Source of the DNA: Odobenus rosmarus divergens | Lineage: Eukaryota > Chordata > Mammalia > Carnivora > Odobenidae | Length of the DNA: 64,000 nt | Assembly: GCF_000321225.1 (NCBI RefSeq) | Contig: NW_004450460.1 | Coordinates: 1,402,129 to 1,466,128 of the forward strand | Direction: 5' to 3' | Shown here: positions 38,385 to 48,490 of the stretch, one piece after another | Position numbering within the stretch: position 1 is the stretch's first letter | How the letters are laid out: each line of letters opens with the position of its first letter | The notes under the pieces: model-generated | What the model saw: only the letters and a program-made list of their open reading frames with translations | Database searches by the model: none | What the model was told of the DNA's origin: nothing | Translations under genes and position numbers: made by a program

Positions 38385-40531
38385 ATGGGGCACCCCCCGG
38401 GCCCCCACAGCACCCCGGCCCCGGAGGGCACCACGGCTGTACCCGGGTTCATTCCGGACCTCATCGTCAGGCTCCCCTGTGAGTTGTGGGACTCCTGGGG
38501 CAGCGGGGTGGGGGGGCAGCTGCTGTCCACAGAGGCATCTCAGCTGCATTTCTGCGTCCACCCCCAGGGCCCCGCTGGGTGCTCATTGCCATCGCTGTGG
38601 CAGCTGGTGTCCTCACGGGTCTCCTGCATCCTCTGTGCCGCCTGCTACCACCACGGCCACAGGAAGAAGCCCAGGGACAGGGAGGCTGTGGGCCTGGGCA
38701 GTCCTCAAGGGACCACCACCAGCACCCACCTGGGGAGGAGCAGGCACCAGCGCTCCCCGGTGCCCAGCTCTGGGCTGGACTGCCCCCGAGGGCAGCGCCC
38801 AACGCTGGTCTGGTCGCCCAGGAGCAGAGGCAGGGAGGGCCCTCCCGGCAGGGGAAGTGAGGAGCGAAGGTGAGAGGGAGGCAGGAGAAAAGGGAGGCAG
38901 GTGGGACTAAGGCCTGCAGGCCCTGAATGCCAGCCCCAGAGGTTGGTCCACGGGCCACGGGGAGCCACAGGAGGTTCTTGAGGAAGGCAGTGGTGCTCGA
39001 GATGGATTTGGGGTAGATCCACCAGCTAAGCCCCGTCTCACAGAGCTGAGCTGAGGATGTGAGCCCTTGTGTGGCCTGGCCCAGGACGTGGTGCTGCCTC
39101 CCCGGGCGTCCCAGCAGCACCTGTCACCTATCCTTACCTACCTCAGGTGCAACCGGACATGGATAACTCGGAGACTGCCCCGGGGGCCCTCAGCACTGGG
39201 GACGCCTGCAGCTCTCCCTGGAGTATGACTTTGGAAGGCAGGAAGTGCAGACCCCCCCTTTGCAGGCGCAGAGGGTCTGCGGGTTCAGGGAGGGTTTGGG
39301 TGCCGGGCAGGTGCTGGGTTCGGGGCTGACCAGGGAGGGCCCAGGGGGCTGAGCCACCCCTGACTCCCAGATCAAAGTGGGCCTCAAGCAGGCTGCAGAC
39401 CTGAGGACCTGTGGTCCGGGCGGCATGGCGGACCCCTATGCCTGAGTCAGCCTGTCTAGCCAGGCAGGGCACGGGCACGAGATGAAGGTGCACCACGGCA
39501 GGCTCTGCCCCACGTTCCAGGAGACCTGCTGCTTCCACATGCGTCTGGGCTGGGTGAGCCGGGGGCCCTGGGCCACATGGGGTTGCCCAGCTCACACCCT
39601 TGCCCGCAGGTACTGCAGGAAGAGCTGTCTCGGACCACCCTGCGGGTGCGGGTGCTGAGCTTCAGGCGCTTCTCTGCCGACGAGCTGCTGGGCGAGCTCA
39701 GCCTGACGCTGGGTGCCGTCGACCTGCAGCACATCCTAGAGCAGTGGTACCAGCTGGGCCCGCCGGGCGCCACGGAAGTGAGGCCACGAACTGCCGGGCT
39801 CCAGCCTGGCCCTGCCCTGGGTGCCACACGGGAAACTGAGGCCCCCTCTCGCTGCCCGCAGCCTGAGCAGTCCAGAGAGCTGTGCTTCTGGCTCCGGTAT
39901 GTGCCCAGCTCAGGCAGGCTGACTGTGGTCGTGCTGGAGGCGCGAGGCCTGAGCCCGGGCCTGGCAGGTGCGAGCTGTACCTGCCCCTCTGCGTGGAGGG
40001 GGTGCCCTGTGCTCAGCGCTCAGACCTGGGACACCTCTGATCCCTTTCACCTGCCCAGACCCCTATGTGAAGGTCCAGCTCATGCTGAACCAGAGGAAGT
40101 GGAGGAAGAGAAAGACTTTGGCTCGCAAGGGCACAGCCGCCCCCTACTTCAACAAGGTCTTTACCTTCCTTGTGCCCTTCAGTCAGATCCAGGTGGGCTG
40201 CCTGGAGAAAGGGGTTGGTGGGAGCACCCTTGGGGCCAAACCGACCGCTGTCTTTCTCTTTCCCCATGCGCTTCGGCCTGCCTCCGCCCAGAGTGTGGAT
40301 CTGGTGCTGGCTGTCTGGGCCCGGGGCCCACGGGTTCAGGCTGAGCCCGTGGGCAAGGTGCTGCTTGGCGCCCGGGCCTCCGGTCAGCCTCTGCAGCACT
40401 GGGCGGACATGCTGGCCCACACCCGGCGGCCTGTTGCCCAGTGGTACCACCTGCAGCCGGCCAGGGCGGCGGACTGGGCTCTGGCCCTAAAGCCCCACCT
40501 GCACCTGCCCTTTCCTGGCTCCCGGGACTGA
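38385..40531 (+). pseudogene. SYT8: Synaptotagmin-8, disrupted
   Basis: SYT8 is a membrane-anchored tandem-C2 protein tied to regulated exocytosis, including sperm acrosome release. Eight exons align by sense and splice sites: 38385-38478, 38568-38732, 39147-39244, 39371-39553, 39610-39777, 39862-39967, 40059-40192, 40292-40531. Exon 1 starts MGHPPGPHS. Exon 2 carries the membrane segment WVLIAIAVAAGVL. Exons 3-5 are C2A; exons 6-8 are C2B, including DPYVKVQLMLN and the WADMLAH segment. Four lesions: one extra base in exon 2 near 38615-38619; GG instead of GT after exon 2 (38733-38734); one base too few in exon 3 (about 39189-39203); and an in-frame TGA in C2A (39443-39445, after DPYA). The two indels cancel, but the intermediate frame meets TAA at 39164. 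C2B exons 5-8 stay open with consensus splice sites. The orthology call is firm. Whether the lesions are real or assembly error is open. Confidence 0.88.
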
Positions 40532-40570
40532 GGTATGGGTGCTGTCCAGGCTGCCTCGGGGGGCTGCTGT

Positions 40571-40576
40571 AATAAA
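40571..40576 (+). terminator. SYT8 polyadenylation signal
   Basis: AATAAA lies 40 bases after the SYT8 stop codon, in the expected place. Confidence 0.85.
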
Positions 40577-41778
40577 TCCCTCCTCTTGCTGGGGCCGTGT
40601 GTCTTTCCCGAGCCTGTGGGGACACTGGGGTCAGGGACTCCTCCATCACTGCTGTGGGGAGAGGACTCTCTCCAGGCTCAGCCGGGCCCTGAGGCCTCTG
40701 ACCAGTGTCTGAGCCCTCAGGGGGATGAAGGGGTCCCCTCCAAGCCTGATGGGGATCGTAGGAAGAGGTAGGAAGCCCTCCCTGTCAGTGGGGCTGCAGG
40801 GTCCGGGAGGGAGACTGCAGCCGGCCCCATGGGGACACAGGGGGTGATCGGGAGGCGTTTGGGGGGTGGTGACAGTGGAGGGAAAGGACCCCAACCCAAG
40901 GGGCCGCCCTAGCCCCCTGCAGGGCCCCACACTTTCCAAGGGCTGTTGCTGCGGGGCTTCCTCTTCGAGACAGCAGGGGGCAGTAGATGTCTTAGGAAGC
41001 CTCCTCGGGCCTCCTGGGGCTCAGCCCTGGCCAGGAATGCAGCTCTAATCCCCACACATCTGGACGGCTTCAGCTCCCCTGACCCTCCCCACGGCCCTGA
41101 GGCCGGCAGGGCTGGGGCCACGCACCCCCAGCTCAGAGGATGCCAAGTCATGGTCCTCCGGATGTGTCTGCCGGGTGGGGGCCTGGGCGGGGGGCGCAGG
41201 CCTGGGCCAGGGTGAGAAGGGCAGCAGTGCTGGGCCTGCCCAGGCGGGTCCCAGGCCCCTCGGGTCAGGGAGAGGTTCCCAGGCGGGTGGTGCCGCCATC
41301 CCTGGGTTGAAGGACGTGTTCCGAGTGAGCCAGGAACCACCCCAGGGCAGGGCGTTCTGGCCCACTGCACGTCCAGGCACCCTCCCTCCTGTTCCCGGGA
41401 GGACAGGATCCCGGCCGGGGGAGGGCAGCCCCCACCCAGAGGGCCCCTGCCACTGCCGTGGGCCACATCTGGGGGGCCAGGCCTTGCCCCCGAGCTGGAG
41501 CCAGCTTGGAGGAAGGAAGGGACGCGGCCAGCTCATGCCCGGGAACACCTGGCCCAGCTCAAAGGCAGCACTGAGCTGCAGGGGCGCTGCTCCACCCCAG
41601 GAAGCCAGCCCCCTGGGGAAGCAGATGGGAAAGCGAGGTGTGGACCCTGACTTAGGACCGGAGTGATCCCTCAGCTGACCCTGAGCCTGTGCCCTGCAGT
41701 GGCCCAGCAAGGCCACCTACCGCTGACCAGAGGCTCCTTGCAAGAACAAGGGAGGCTTCTCGAACTTGTCACTGAGCT
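40577..41778. other. SYT8-TNNI2 intergenic spacer
   Basis: This is 1.2 kb of GC-rich sequence without a recognisable exon. It includes an E-box CAGCTG at 41672-41677. Parts may belong to the TNNI2 upstream control region. Confidence 0.5.
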
Positions 41779-41786
41779 CTAAATAG
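41779..41786. promoter_or_regulatory. MEF2 site upstream of TNNI2
   Basis: CTAAATAG fits the MEF2 core (YTAWWWWTAR family, short form) about 200 bp before the inferred transcription start. MEF2 sites are common in skeletal muscle promoters. Confidence 0.55.
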
Positions 41787-41958
41787 AGCAACCCAACCTC
41801 GGCACCCGCCCCCCCCCACCAAGACTTCTTGGACTGGACGACAGCACGCGGCTGGGCCGGGCCAGGCAGCCTGGGCAGGTGGGGAGGCCCCTGTGCCCCC
41901 ATTGGTCTGAGGAGGGCTCCATGCCCTTTCTGAGCGGGGGCCCAGCCTCGGGGAGGCC

Positions 41959-41967
41959 ATTTATACC
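41959..41967 (+). promoter_or_regulatory. TNNI2 TATA-like box
   Basis: ATTTATACC lies about 30 bp before the likely start of the noncoding first exon, whose donor is at 42043/42044. Placement relative to the donor supports the role. Confidence 0.65.
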
Positions 41968-41989
41968 CCTCCCCCTGGGCCCACCAGCC

Positions 41990-42043
41990 CAGCTTGCCGC
42001 CGCCGGCCTGACCTCGCTCCCGGCACTGCTGTCCAGACGCTAG
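41990..42043 (+). other. TNNI2: TNNI2 noncoding exon 1 (inferred)
   Basis: The 3' boundary is the consensus donor TAG|GTGAGG after 42043. The 5' boundary is inferred from the TATA-like box and may be off by some tens of bases. The exon contains no ATG, as expected for this gene, whose translation starts in exon 2. Confidence 0.6.
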
Positions 42044-42360
42044 GTGAGGCCAGCCGGGCCAGCTTAGGCCGAGGACAGGCACTTCTTGAGCTAGCTTGCA
42101 GGACGACGTCCCAGGGTGGGGGTCCTGGAGGTTGGGGGCCACCTCCAGCAGCCTCTCTGGGGGGGGCTTCCATGGAGCTGGGAGCCAGACGGAGATGCAC
42201 TGGGAGGTGGCTGTGGGGGGCAGGGGCCGTGGACAGCCCCTTGATCACCGGGCCTCACTTCTGGGTGGGACACAAGGAGATGCGACAGGTCGAGGGACCC
42301 CAGGCCGAAGTGGGGAGCAGTTTCTTGCATGCACTTGGGCCCAAAGCCGAAGGAACAGAA

Positions 42361-42433
42361 CTAAAAATAGCTGGACGGCTCTGGTGGCCACCTGCCCCCC
42401 CCCCCCCCCCCCCCCCCCCGCCAGGGACAGCTG
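42361..42433 (+). promoter_or_regulatory. TNNI2 intron-1 muscle enhancer-like cluster
   Basis: A perfect MEF2 site, CTAAAAATAG (42361-42370), is followed by E-box CACCTG (42389-42394), a run of 25 C (42395-42419) and E-box CAGCTG (42428-42433). Fast troponin I genes are known to carry an intronic regulatory element with MEF2, E-box and CACC-type sites in intron 1. This cluster is in the right place and has the right parts. Activity is inferred. Confidence 0.6.
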
Positions 42434-42649
42434 CAGCAACCCAGGCCCTGCCTGGGACATTTCGGGAACACTTGCGCCTCTTCTCACCCTGGGAGTCCCA
42501 AGAGAGCTCCCCCAAGGAGGTCGGAGCTGGGGGCAGGGCAACAGGGGGCAGGGTTGGTCTGAGGGCTGCCCCCACCTGGGGAGACAGGGGCCGTGGCCCT
42601 CATGCCCAGGCCTTTTCTCTTCCACAGGCTCTAAGCCCAGGACTTCAGG

Positions 42650-44389
42650 ATGGGGGAGTAAGTGCAGCTCCAAGCCCAGGGCCCCTGACGCCCCCACCCT
42701 CCCCCCACCGGGGTGGAGGTCTCTGCAGCTCCCCAGCCCGCTCTGGCCACCTCCCCCCGCACCCCATCACCCTGCCCCATCCATGTCCCCAACCATGTCC
42801 CTAACCTCTCTCTTCTCTCCCCCCTATACCCCACCTGCCCCCTCCCTGGGACAGTGAGGAGGTGAGTACCTGCTTGGGGCTGGGGGGAACATGAACCACA
42901 GAGGGGATGGGACCCCTTACTTGGGATAGGTCAGAGGTCAGAGCTCGAGGGAAGCTGACCAGCCCTCCCCTGTGAAAGTGCCCCACCCCACCACCCAGAC
43001 ACTGACGAAACAGAGGATGCGGCCTCCATGCCTCACAGGGCAGGGGAAGTGGGGCTGTGGCCAGGTCACCAGAATCGCTTCTTCTTTCCAACTGCTCCCC
43101 CACCTACGGCGCCCTGCCGGGATCCCCCACCCCTCCCACTGCCCCTAGGCACAGCCCCTTCTCCACCCTTCCCCCAGCCTTCGGACCTCACCTGCCACCT
43201 GGGCACAGGTGTCCTGGGCCCAGGCCCTCCAGCAGGGCCTCAGGAGCCCCCAGGTCCAGCTGTCCCCCAGGCAGGGCCCACCGGCGTGGTGGGCAAGCGT
43301 GGAGGGATGTGGGGGTGCTGGGGACCCAGATGGGCCCTGACTCTTCTTCCCCCCGTACCCCGCAGAAGCGCAACAGGGCCATCACGGCCCGGAGACAGCA
43401 CCTGAAGGTAGGTGCTGCCCCCCGAGAGGTCCACCCTGGGGTGTGTGCAGGCTGGGCCCCCACGGCCCCTCACTGGCCTGCTCCCCCGCTCCCCGTCCCC
43501 CGCAGAGCGTCATGCTCCAGATCGCGGCCACGGAGCTGGAGAAGGAAGAGAGTCGCCGTGAGTCGGAGAAGCAGAACTACCTGTCTGAGCATTGCCCCCC
43601 ACTGCACCTCCCCGGCTCCATGTCTGAAGTGCAGGTACCCTCCCCAAGCAGCGCTCCAGCCTGCTGCCTCAGTTTCCCCATTGGTCAAGAAGGTGGTTAG
43701 GGCAGGTGGACTGCTGCCCAATCCCCCCCCCCACCTGCTGCCCCACCCCCAGGAGCTCTGCAAACAACTGCACGCCAAGATCGACGCAGCGGAGGAGGAG
43801 AAGTATGATATGGAAGTGAGGGTCCAGAAGAGCACCAAGGAGGTGANNNNNNNNNNNNNNNNNNNNNNNNNNNNNNNNNNNNNNNNNNNNNNNNNNNNNN
43901 NNNNNNNNNNNNNNNNNNNNNNNNNNNNNNNNNNNNNNNNNNNNNNNNNNNNNCCTGGCCACCGCTGGCTCCCACCAGCCCTCGCCCCTGCCTCACACAG
44001 CTGGAGGACATGAACCAGAAGCTGTTCGACCTGAGAGGCAAGTTCAAGAGGCCCCCGCTGAGAAGGGTGCGCATGTCGGCCGACGCCATGCTCAAGGCGC
44101 TGCTGGGCTCCAAGCACAAGGTGTGCATGGACCTCCGGGCCAACCTGAAGCAGGTCAAGAAGGAGGACACCGAGAAGGTAGGTCACGGTCCCCTCCACCC
44201 CACAGCGCGGCCCAGCACCACCACCCAGCGCCCGCCTGGGGCGTACAGGGGGTCTGCAGCCTCTTCCTAAGCTCCATACCAACCCCTCCCCAGGAGCGGG
44301 ACCTGCGCGATGTGGGCGACTGGCGGAAGAACATCGAGGAGAAGTCTGGCATGGAGGGCAGGAAGAAGATGTTCGAGACCGAGTCCTAG
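42650..44389 (+). CDS. TNNI2: Troponin I, fast skeletal muscle
   Basis: TNNI2 is the inhibitory subunit of troponin in fast-twitch thin filaments: it holds actomyosin off until calcium-loaded troponin C draws it away. Coding exons: 42650-42657 (exon 2 begins 42628), 42855-42861, 43366-43407, 43506-43634, 43753-43842, 44001-44177, 44294-44389. They join to 182 residues, the usual vertebrate length, with GT/AG at every junction. It starts MGDEEKRNR and ends FETES. Residues 20-62 start the part that pairs with troponin T and C. The inhibitory segment is at residues 105-117 ([13 protein letters not shown]), followed by the switch segment [16 protein letters not shown]. The actin-binding C-terminus is intact. 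The 7-base exon 3 is genuine for this gene. A 107-base N gap (43847-43953) lies inside an intron and leaves the coding sequence untouched. Identification is near certain. Confidence 0.97.
43847..43953. other. Assembly gap (107 N) in a TNNI2 intron
   Basis: The gap begins five bases into the intron after the exon ending at 43842 and ends 47 bases before the next exon. No coding base is lost. Confidence 0.97.
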
Positions 44390-44462
44390 GCCGCCCGCCA
44401 CCCCCACGCCCAGCCTGGCACCCCCCACAGAGTGAGGGAGGACACGGCTCGTCTCAGTGGTC

Positions 44463-44468
44463 AATAAA
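44463..44468 (+). terminator. TNNI2 polyadenylation signal
   Basis: AATAAA lies 73 bases after the TAG stop, giving a short 3' UTR as expected for troponin I. Confidence 0.9.
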
Positions 44469-44489
44469 GGATTCCAATCCCCATGACTG

Positions 44490-45693
44490 GTCTGGTCTGG
44501 TCCTGCCCAGCCTCACTGCCCACAGACTGCCCCTGGGTGCCCAGCAAACTGCTGCGTGCTGGGGGAAACCCGGGCCGAGGGGCCGCGGGCAGCTGGGCAC
44601 AGGCTTCTGGGACTTCAGGCACTGCTGGGGGCGGGGCGCCTGCACCCTGGGGGTGGGCGGTGTGGTCAGCCCCCAGCCATCCCCCAAGGCTTGCCCTGGA
44701 CATGCCCGACACGGCAGGACCGCAGGTTGATGGCCCGAGTCCTGTCTGAGCCAGAGTTCTGGACCACGGCATGGTCATCCTAAGGGGACCTGCCAGGCCC
44801 AGAGACCCTGTCCATACGGCATGGTTCCAGGCCGGGGGTCATGCAGGCGTGCCCTCCCCATGCAATGTGGGCAGCCCCCATTCCTCCTGCAGGGGGCACA
44901 CGGGCACAGTCCAGGATCAGACAGCTCCCAGGGTGGCTTGTGCCCACGGAGCAGGGACACACGGAGCTGGGGTCCACGCTCCCGCCTGCCCCACAGCAGG
45001 CCCAGGGGGAGGGCTTGCTTTGCCTTTGCTCTTCCCCAAGGCCGTGGCCCTCCTCACGCATCAAGGGACGATGTCCCAGACAGGCCCTGATGAGGACCGT
45101 CACAGCAAGGCCACGGCTGTCCCACCTCCTCGGTGGGGAATGACACGGTGACCCACCAAGCTCCCTCCGCTCAGATCTTTGGAGGGATGCCCAGGGAGGC
45201 CAGGCTGCCCGCCGTGCCCTTGCCCTCTGGACATGCCACCAGCCGGACACGGGAAGGGTATGCCCTCAGCCGTGGGTCACCTCGAGGGACCACGTCAGCC
45301 TCCCCTGCGGCCTTGCCTGAGTTCTGCTCCCGGGCCCTGCTGCTGCCCAGGGATCTGGGTTCGTCCTTCCAGGCGCTCCCTGAAGGCCCTCCTTGGAGAG
45401 CCTGCAGCTTGGGGCCCAGCCTAGTCAACCCCTGGGCCCTGCGCCTGTAGGTGGGGTAGAGAGGACCCAGGGGTGTTCCGGGCCGAGGCGCATCCCGTGC
45501 AGAGCAGAGTGTGGGGATTCAAGGAGCAGGCTTTGGTGGCTGGATAGAGTGATAGAGGCAGTACCCTACCATGGATCCAACAGAGTGGGGACCCGGGCAG
45601 CCATCCAGGGCCCATGCCCCCCAGGAGAGGAGGCAGGGACACTGGGGGCCCGGCTCCCACGGCTCAGCTCACTGGGTTTGGGAAGACTCACTG
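44490..45693. other. Intergenic spacer after TNNI2
   Basis: This is GC-rich, without a recognised exon or repeat. Overlapping frames on both strands have no family resemblance. Confidence 0.45.
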
Positions 45694-45937
45694 TGTGGCA
45701 AAATGAGTTTTTTTGTTTTTTTTTTTTTTTAAGTCAAGGAAATGTCAAACACAAAATTCTGGGTAGCGATCCCCCAGGACGGTGGTCCGAGCAGGGACAG
45801 ATGGAGTGGAAGCACCTTGATCCATGTAGGTTTGGGGGATGTTGTTAAGTCTTGGACTGGCAAGCGGATCTGATGGTGTTTGTTGCTCTCTAATGACCAC
45901 ATGAGTGAGCAAATGAGGGAGCAGAGGATGTGGCAAA
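45694..45937 (-). mobile_element. Poly(A)-tailed retrocopy-like insertion
   Basis: A T run with one G (45708-45730) lies next to about 200 bp of unique sequence, and TGTGGCAAA is repeated at both ends (45694-45702 and 45929-45937). Read on the − strand this is a ~200-base body plus a poly(A) tail with target-site duplication, as made by L1 machinery. The body is not SINEC. Its source gene was not recognised, and I see no AATAAA before the tail. Confidence 0.45.
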
Positions 45938-46219
45938 CCAGACCCGACCAACGAGCAGACATGGAGACCAGCTCCGCGCTGGCCTCCGTGCCTCTCTTCC
46001 GCCTGCCCGGCCATCCAGGTATCCCAGGCAGAAGGGCCTGCAGACACACAGCCTCAGCAGGATTTCTGCCAAGCGTGCGGTCCAGCACCTAGCACGTGGG
46101 TGGGGACGGCTCTGCATTCTAGAAAGATCTCTGCAGGGTGGAGAACAGGGGCTGGAGTGGCACAGGGCGTAGGAACCACGGCCACCTCCTGGGAGGGACA
46201 GCAGTGGCAGATGAGGAGA

Positions 46220-46227
46220 TATATAAG
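46220..46227 (+). promoter_or_regulatory. TATA-box-like site between TNNI2 and LSP1
   Basis: TATATAAG in GC-rich surroundings, with a possible donor GCAG|GTGGGA about 35 bp downstream (46262). It could mark an alternative LSP1 first exon or be chance. Confidence 0.3.
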
Positions 46228-46262
46228 AGGCGGAGTCCCCTCGACTTGTTGCACAAGGCAGG

Positions 46263-48339
46263 TGGGACGCCCAGGCCCATGCTGAGGGGGACCGGGCTGG
46301 GGGCTGTTCTCTAGGGAGGGGGCTCAGAGCAGGTGAGGGACCGGCTCTCAGCTGTGGGTTTGCTGGATGCAGGGGTCTGGGCTGGAGATGGGGGTCTGGG
46401 GGTCCTCAGAAGTGAGTGCTGGGTGATGCCCCAGTGACGGGCAGGCAGGGGAGGAGGGGAGAAGAATGCTGCTCCAGGAGACCCCAGCCACGCGCAGGCC
46501 AGGAAGGACCCCCAAAGGGAGGAGGAGGGCAGCAAAGGTGCCGGGACATGGCCTGTGCCATGGGTGACGCTGGAGGTCAGGGTAGACACGTAGCCCCAGG
46601 AAGCCCCAGGGGGACCTCCGCTGGGCTGTGGCCAGGAAGGGTGAGGGGCCTGGAATCAAAGTGCTGGAGGCCAAGGACAGGAGGGTGTGTGCCGGTGGGC
46701 GGGCTGCACCTGCGTGGGGCAGGTTCGTGCCCACAGCCCTTTCCCTGTCGCCGGCCACGAGGCCGGGAGGCGAGCAGCGCCCCAGCGCCCAGGCCTTGGT
46801 CCCCAACAGCATCCTGCACAGAGGGCCTCGTGGAGGAGGGGCTGAGCGCTGAGCTGGGGGAGCAGTGACGTAAGTGAGGGAGCAGGTGACAAGGACGCTG
46901 CGTGGCAGGCGCAACGGAAGTGGGGTTTTGTGCCGAAAGGACCGCCGGCCCTGGGCACTGGCACGTGGTGATGCTCCCTCCACGCACGGTGGCTTGAGCT
47001 CAGGCCTCCGTGGGCCTCGTTGTGCCCCCGTGCTCTGCCAGGTCAGATTCCAACCCATCCGTTGTCCTTCTCTGGCCTGACCTGGTCTGTATGTTGACCA
47101 CTTCCCTGCTCTTAACCCCTCCTCGCTCATTCTGTCCACCCTCCGGTCTTGTCACCCGATGTCACCGAGTGTGTGGTCCTGACACCTCCTTCCCTGGGGA
47201 GCCCGTCCCACCCGGGCCTTTGAGGCCACCTTGCCTATGGCCTGCTGCCCCTGGACAGTGGCCTTGGTGTCCCCCCGACAGCGTGGAGTCAGTACCCCCT
47301 CCCCCAGGTCCTTCTGTGCTGCCCGCCCTACAGAGACCTCCTCCCGGCCCGGCTCTCAGGGCCTCGCGCTCCTCGGCTCAGCACGTGCGCTGTCAGAAGC
47401 CCACCTGGCACCCACCGGCTGCCGGCAGAGCTGGTTCCGGCCTGGCCTGGGGTCAGCTTGTGGCTTCACTTGACCACTCACTGTGTCACTGGACACTGCA
47501 CCGGGCTCAGAGGGTTTGGAGGCGTGAAGACGGACAACACGAGACCTGTACCCTCTTGACACCACCCTCTTGCACTTTGAACGATGCCAAGGGGACAAAT
47601 GGTGGAGTGTCTGTGTCTCGGGCAGACTCATCTCAGCGGAGGGCGCAGCGGTTCTGCCGTCAGGATGGACGCTGGGTCCCCGGGATGCCTCTCACCGCGT
47701 CCATGCCTGTCGGTGCAGGCTGAGTGCAGATGAGGGACCGGGAGGTGCTTCCTGTGAAGGGAGGCGCGGAAGGCCCAGTGGCCAGGGCTGGATGGCCCGG
47801 GGGTCTAGGGGACGCTGCTGAGCAGGGGGCAGACCTATGCTGACTTCCATGTCCTCTGTGAAGTGGGGGTGACAAGGAGGGAGGCCCAGGTGCCCCTGGG
47901 GGGGGGCGGCTGTGTCTGAGCCCCTCCCTCCCAGGTACCGTACCAGGTGGCCAGGTGCACCCCATGTACCCCCAGGCCCCACAGAGCGTCCTTGGGCATC
48001 GTGGCCCCACCTGGCACCCCCAGAGCAGTGGACTGCCTCTTGCCTTTTGGCCCCAGCAGGCGTTGGTGAGACGGGGGGCGGGTGGCTGTCAGAGCCCCAC
48101 AGCCAGAGCGGCGTAGACAGCAGAAATGCATCGTCCCTCCTGGTCCTGGAGGCTGGGTGTGGACAGGTGGGTCCCTTCTGAGGCTGAGAGGGAGAGTCCG
48201 TTTCGGGCTGTCCCCCGCTGCTGGTGGTTTCCTGGCCTCTTTGAAGTTCCCTGGCTTGTAGATATCCCCTCCCCCGCCGGCCTCCGCCTCCACCCTCGCA
48301 TGGCCTCTCCCTGCGAGAGAGTCTGTCTCGAGTTTCCCC
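46263..48339. other. GC-rich noncoding stretch upstream of LSP1
   Basis: No exon was recognised. It contains the left arm of an exact 31-bp inverted repeat (47712-47742). Confidence 0.4.
47712..47742 (+). repeat. 31-bp inverted repeat, left arm
   Basis: The sequence from GGTGCAGGCTGAG to GGGACCGGG is exactly the reverse complement of 49908-49938. The flanks of the two arms do not match beyond a few bases. Confidence 0.85.
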
Positions 48340-48490
48340 TTTTCATAAGGACATAGTCATATTGTATGAGGGGCCTACCCTAATGACCTCACCTGCAAGA
48401 ACACTATTCCCAAATCAGGTTCCGTCCTGAGATCCTGGCAGTCAGGACTTCCCCCCAGGAATCTGGGGGGGGACACAGTTTAACCCCCAC
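48340..48490 (+). repeat. Old interspersed repeat (GGGGGACACA family)
   Basis: CATAAGGACATAGTCATATT, then CCCTAATGACCTCACC, then GGGGGGGACACAGTTTAACC form the characteristic order of this old mammalian repeat. It is a longer copy of the one at 2400-2512. Confidence 0.6.

Noticed and set aside
42255..42804. Proline- or glycine-run frames in TNNI2 intron 1
   Set aside because: They are caused by the C25 tract within a known intron.
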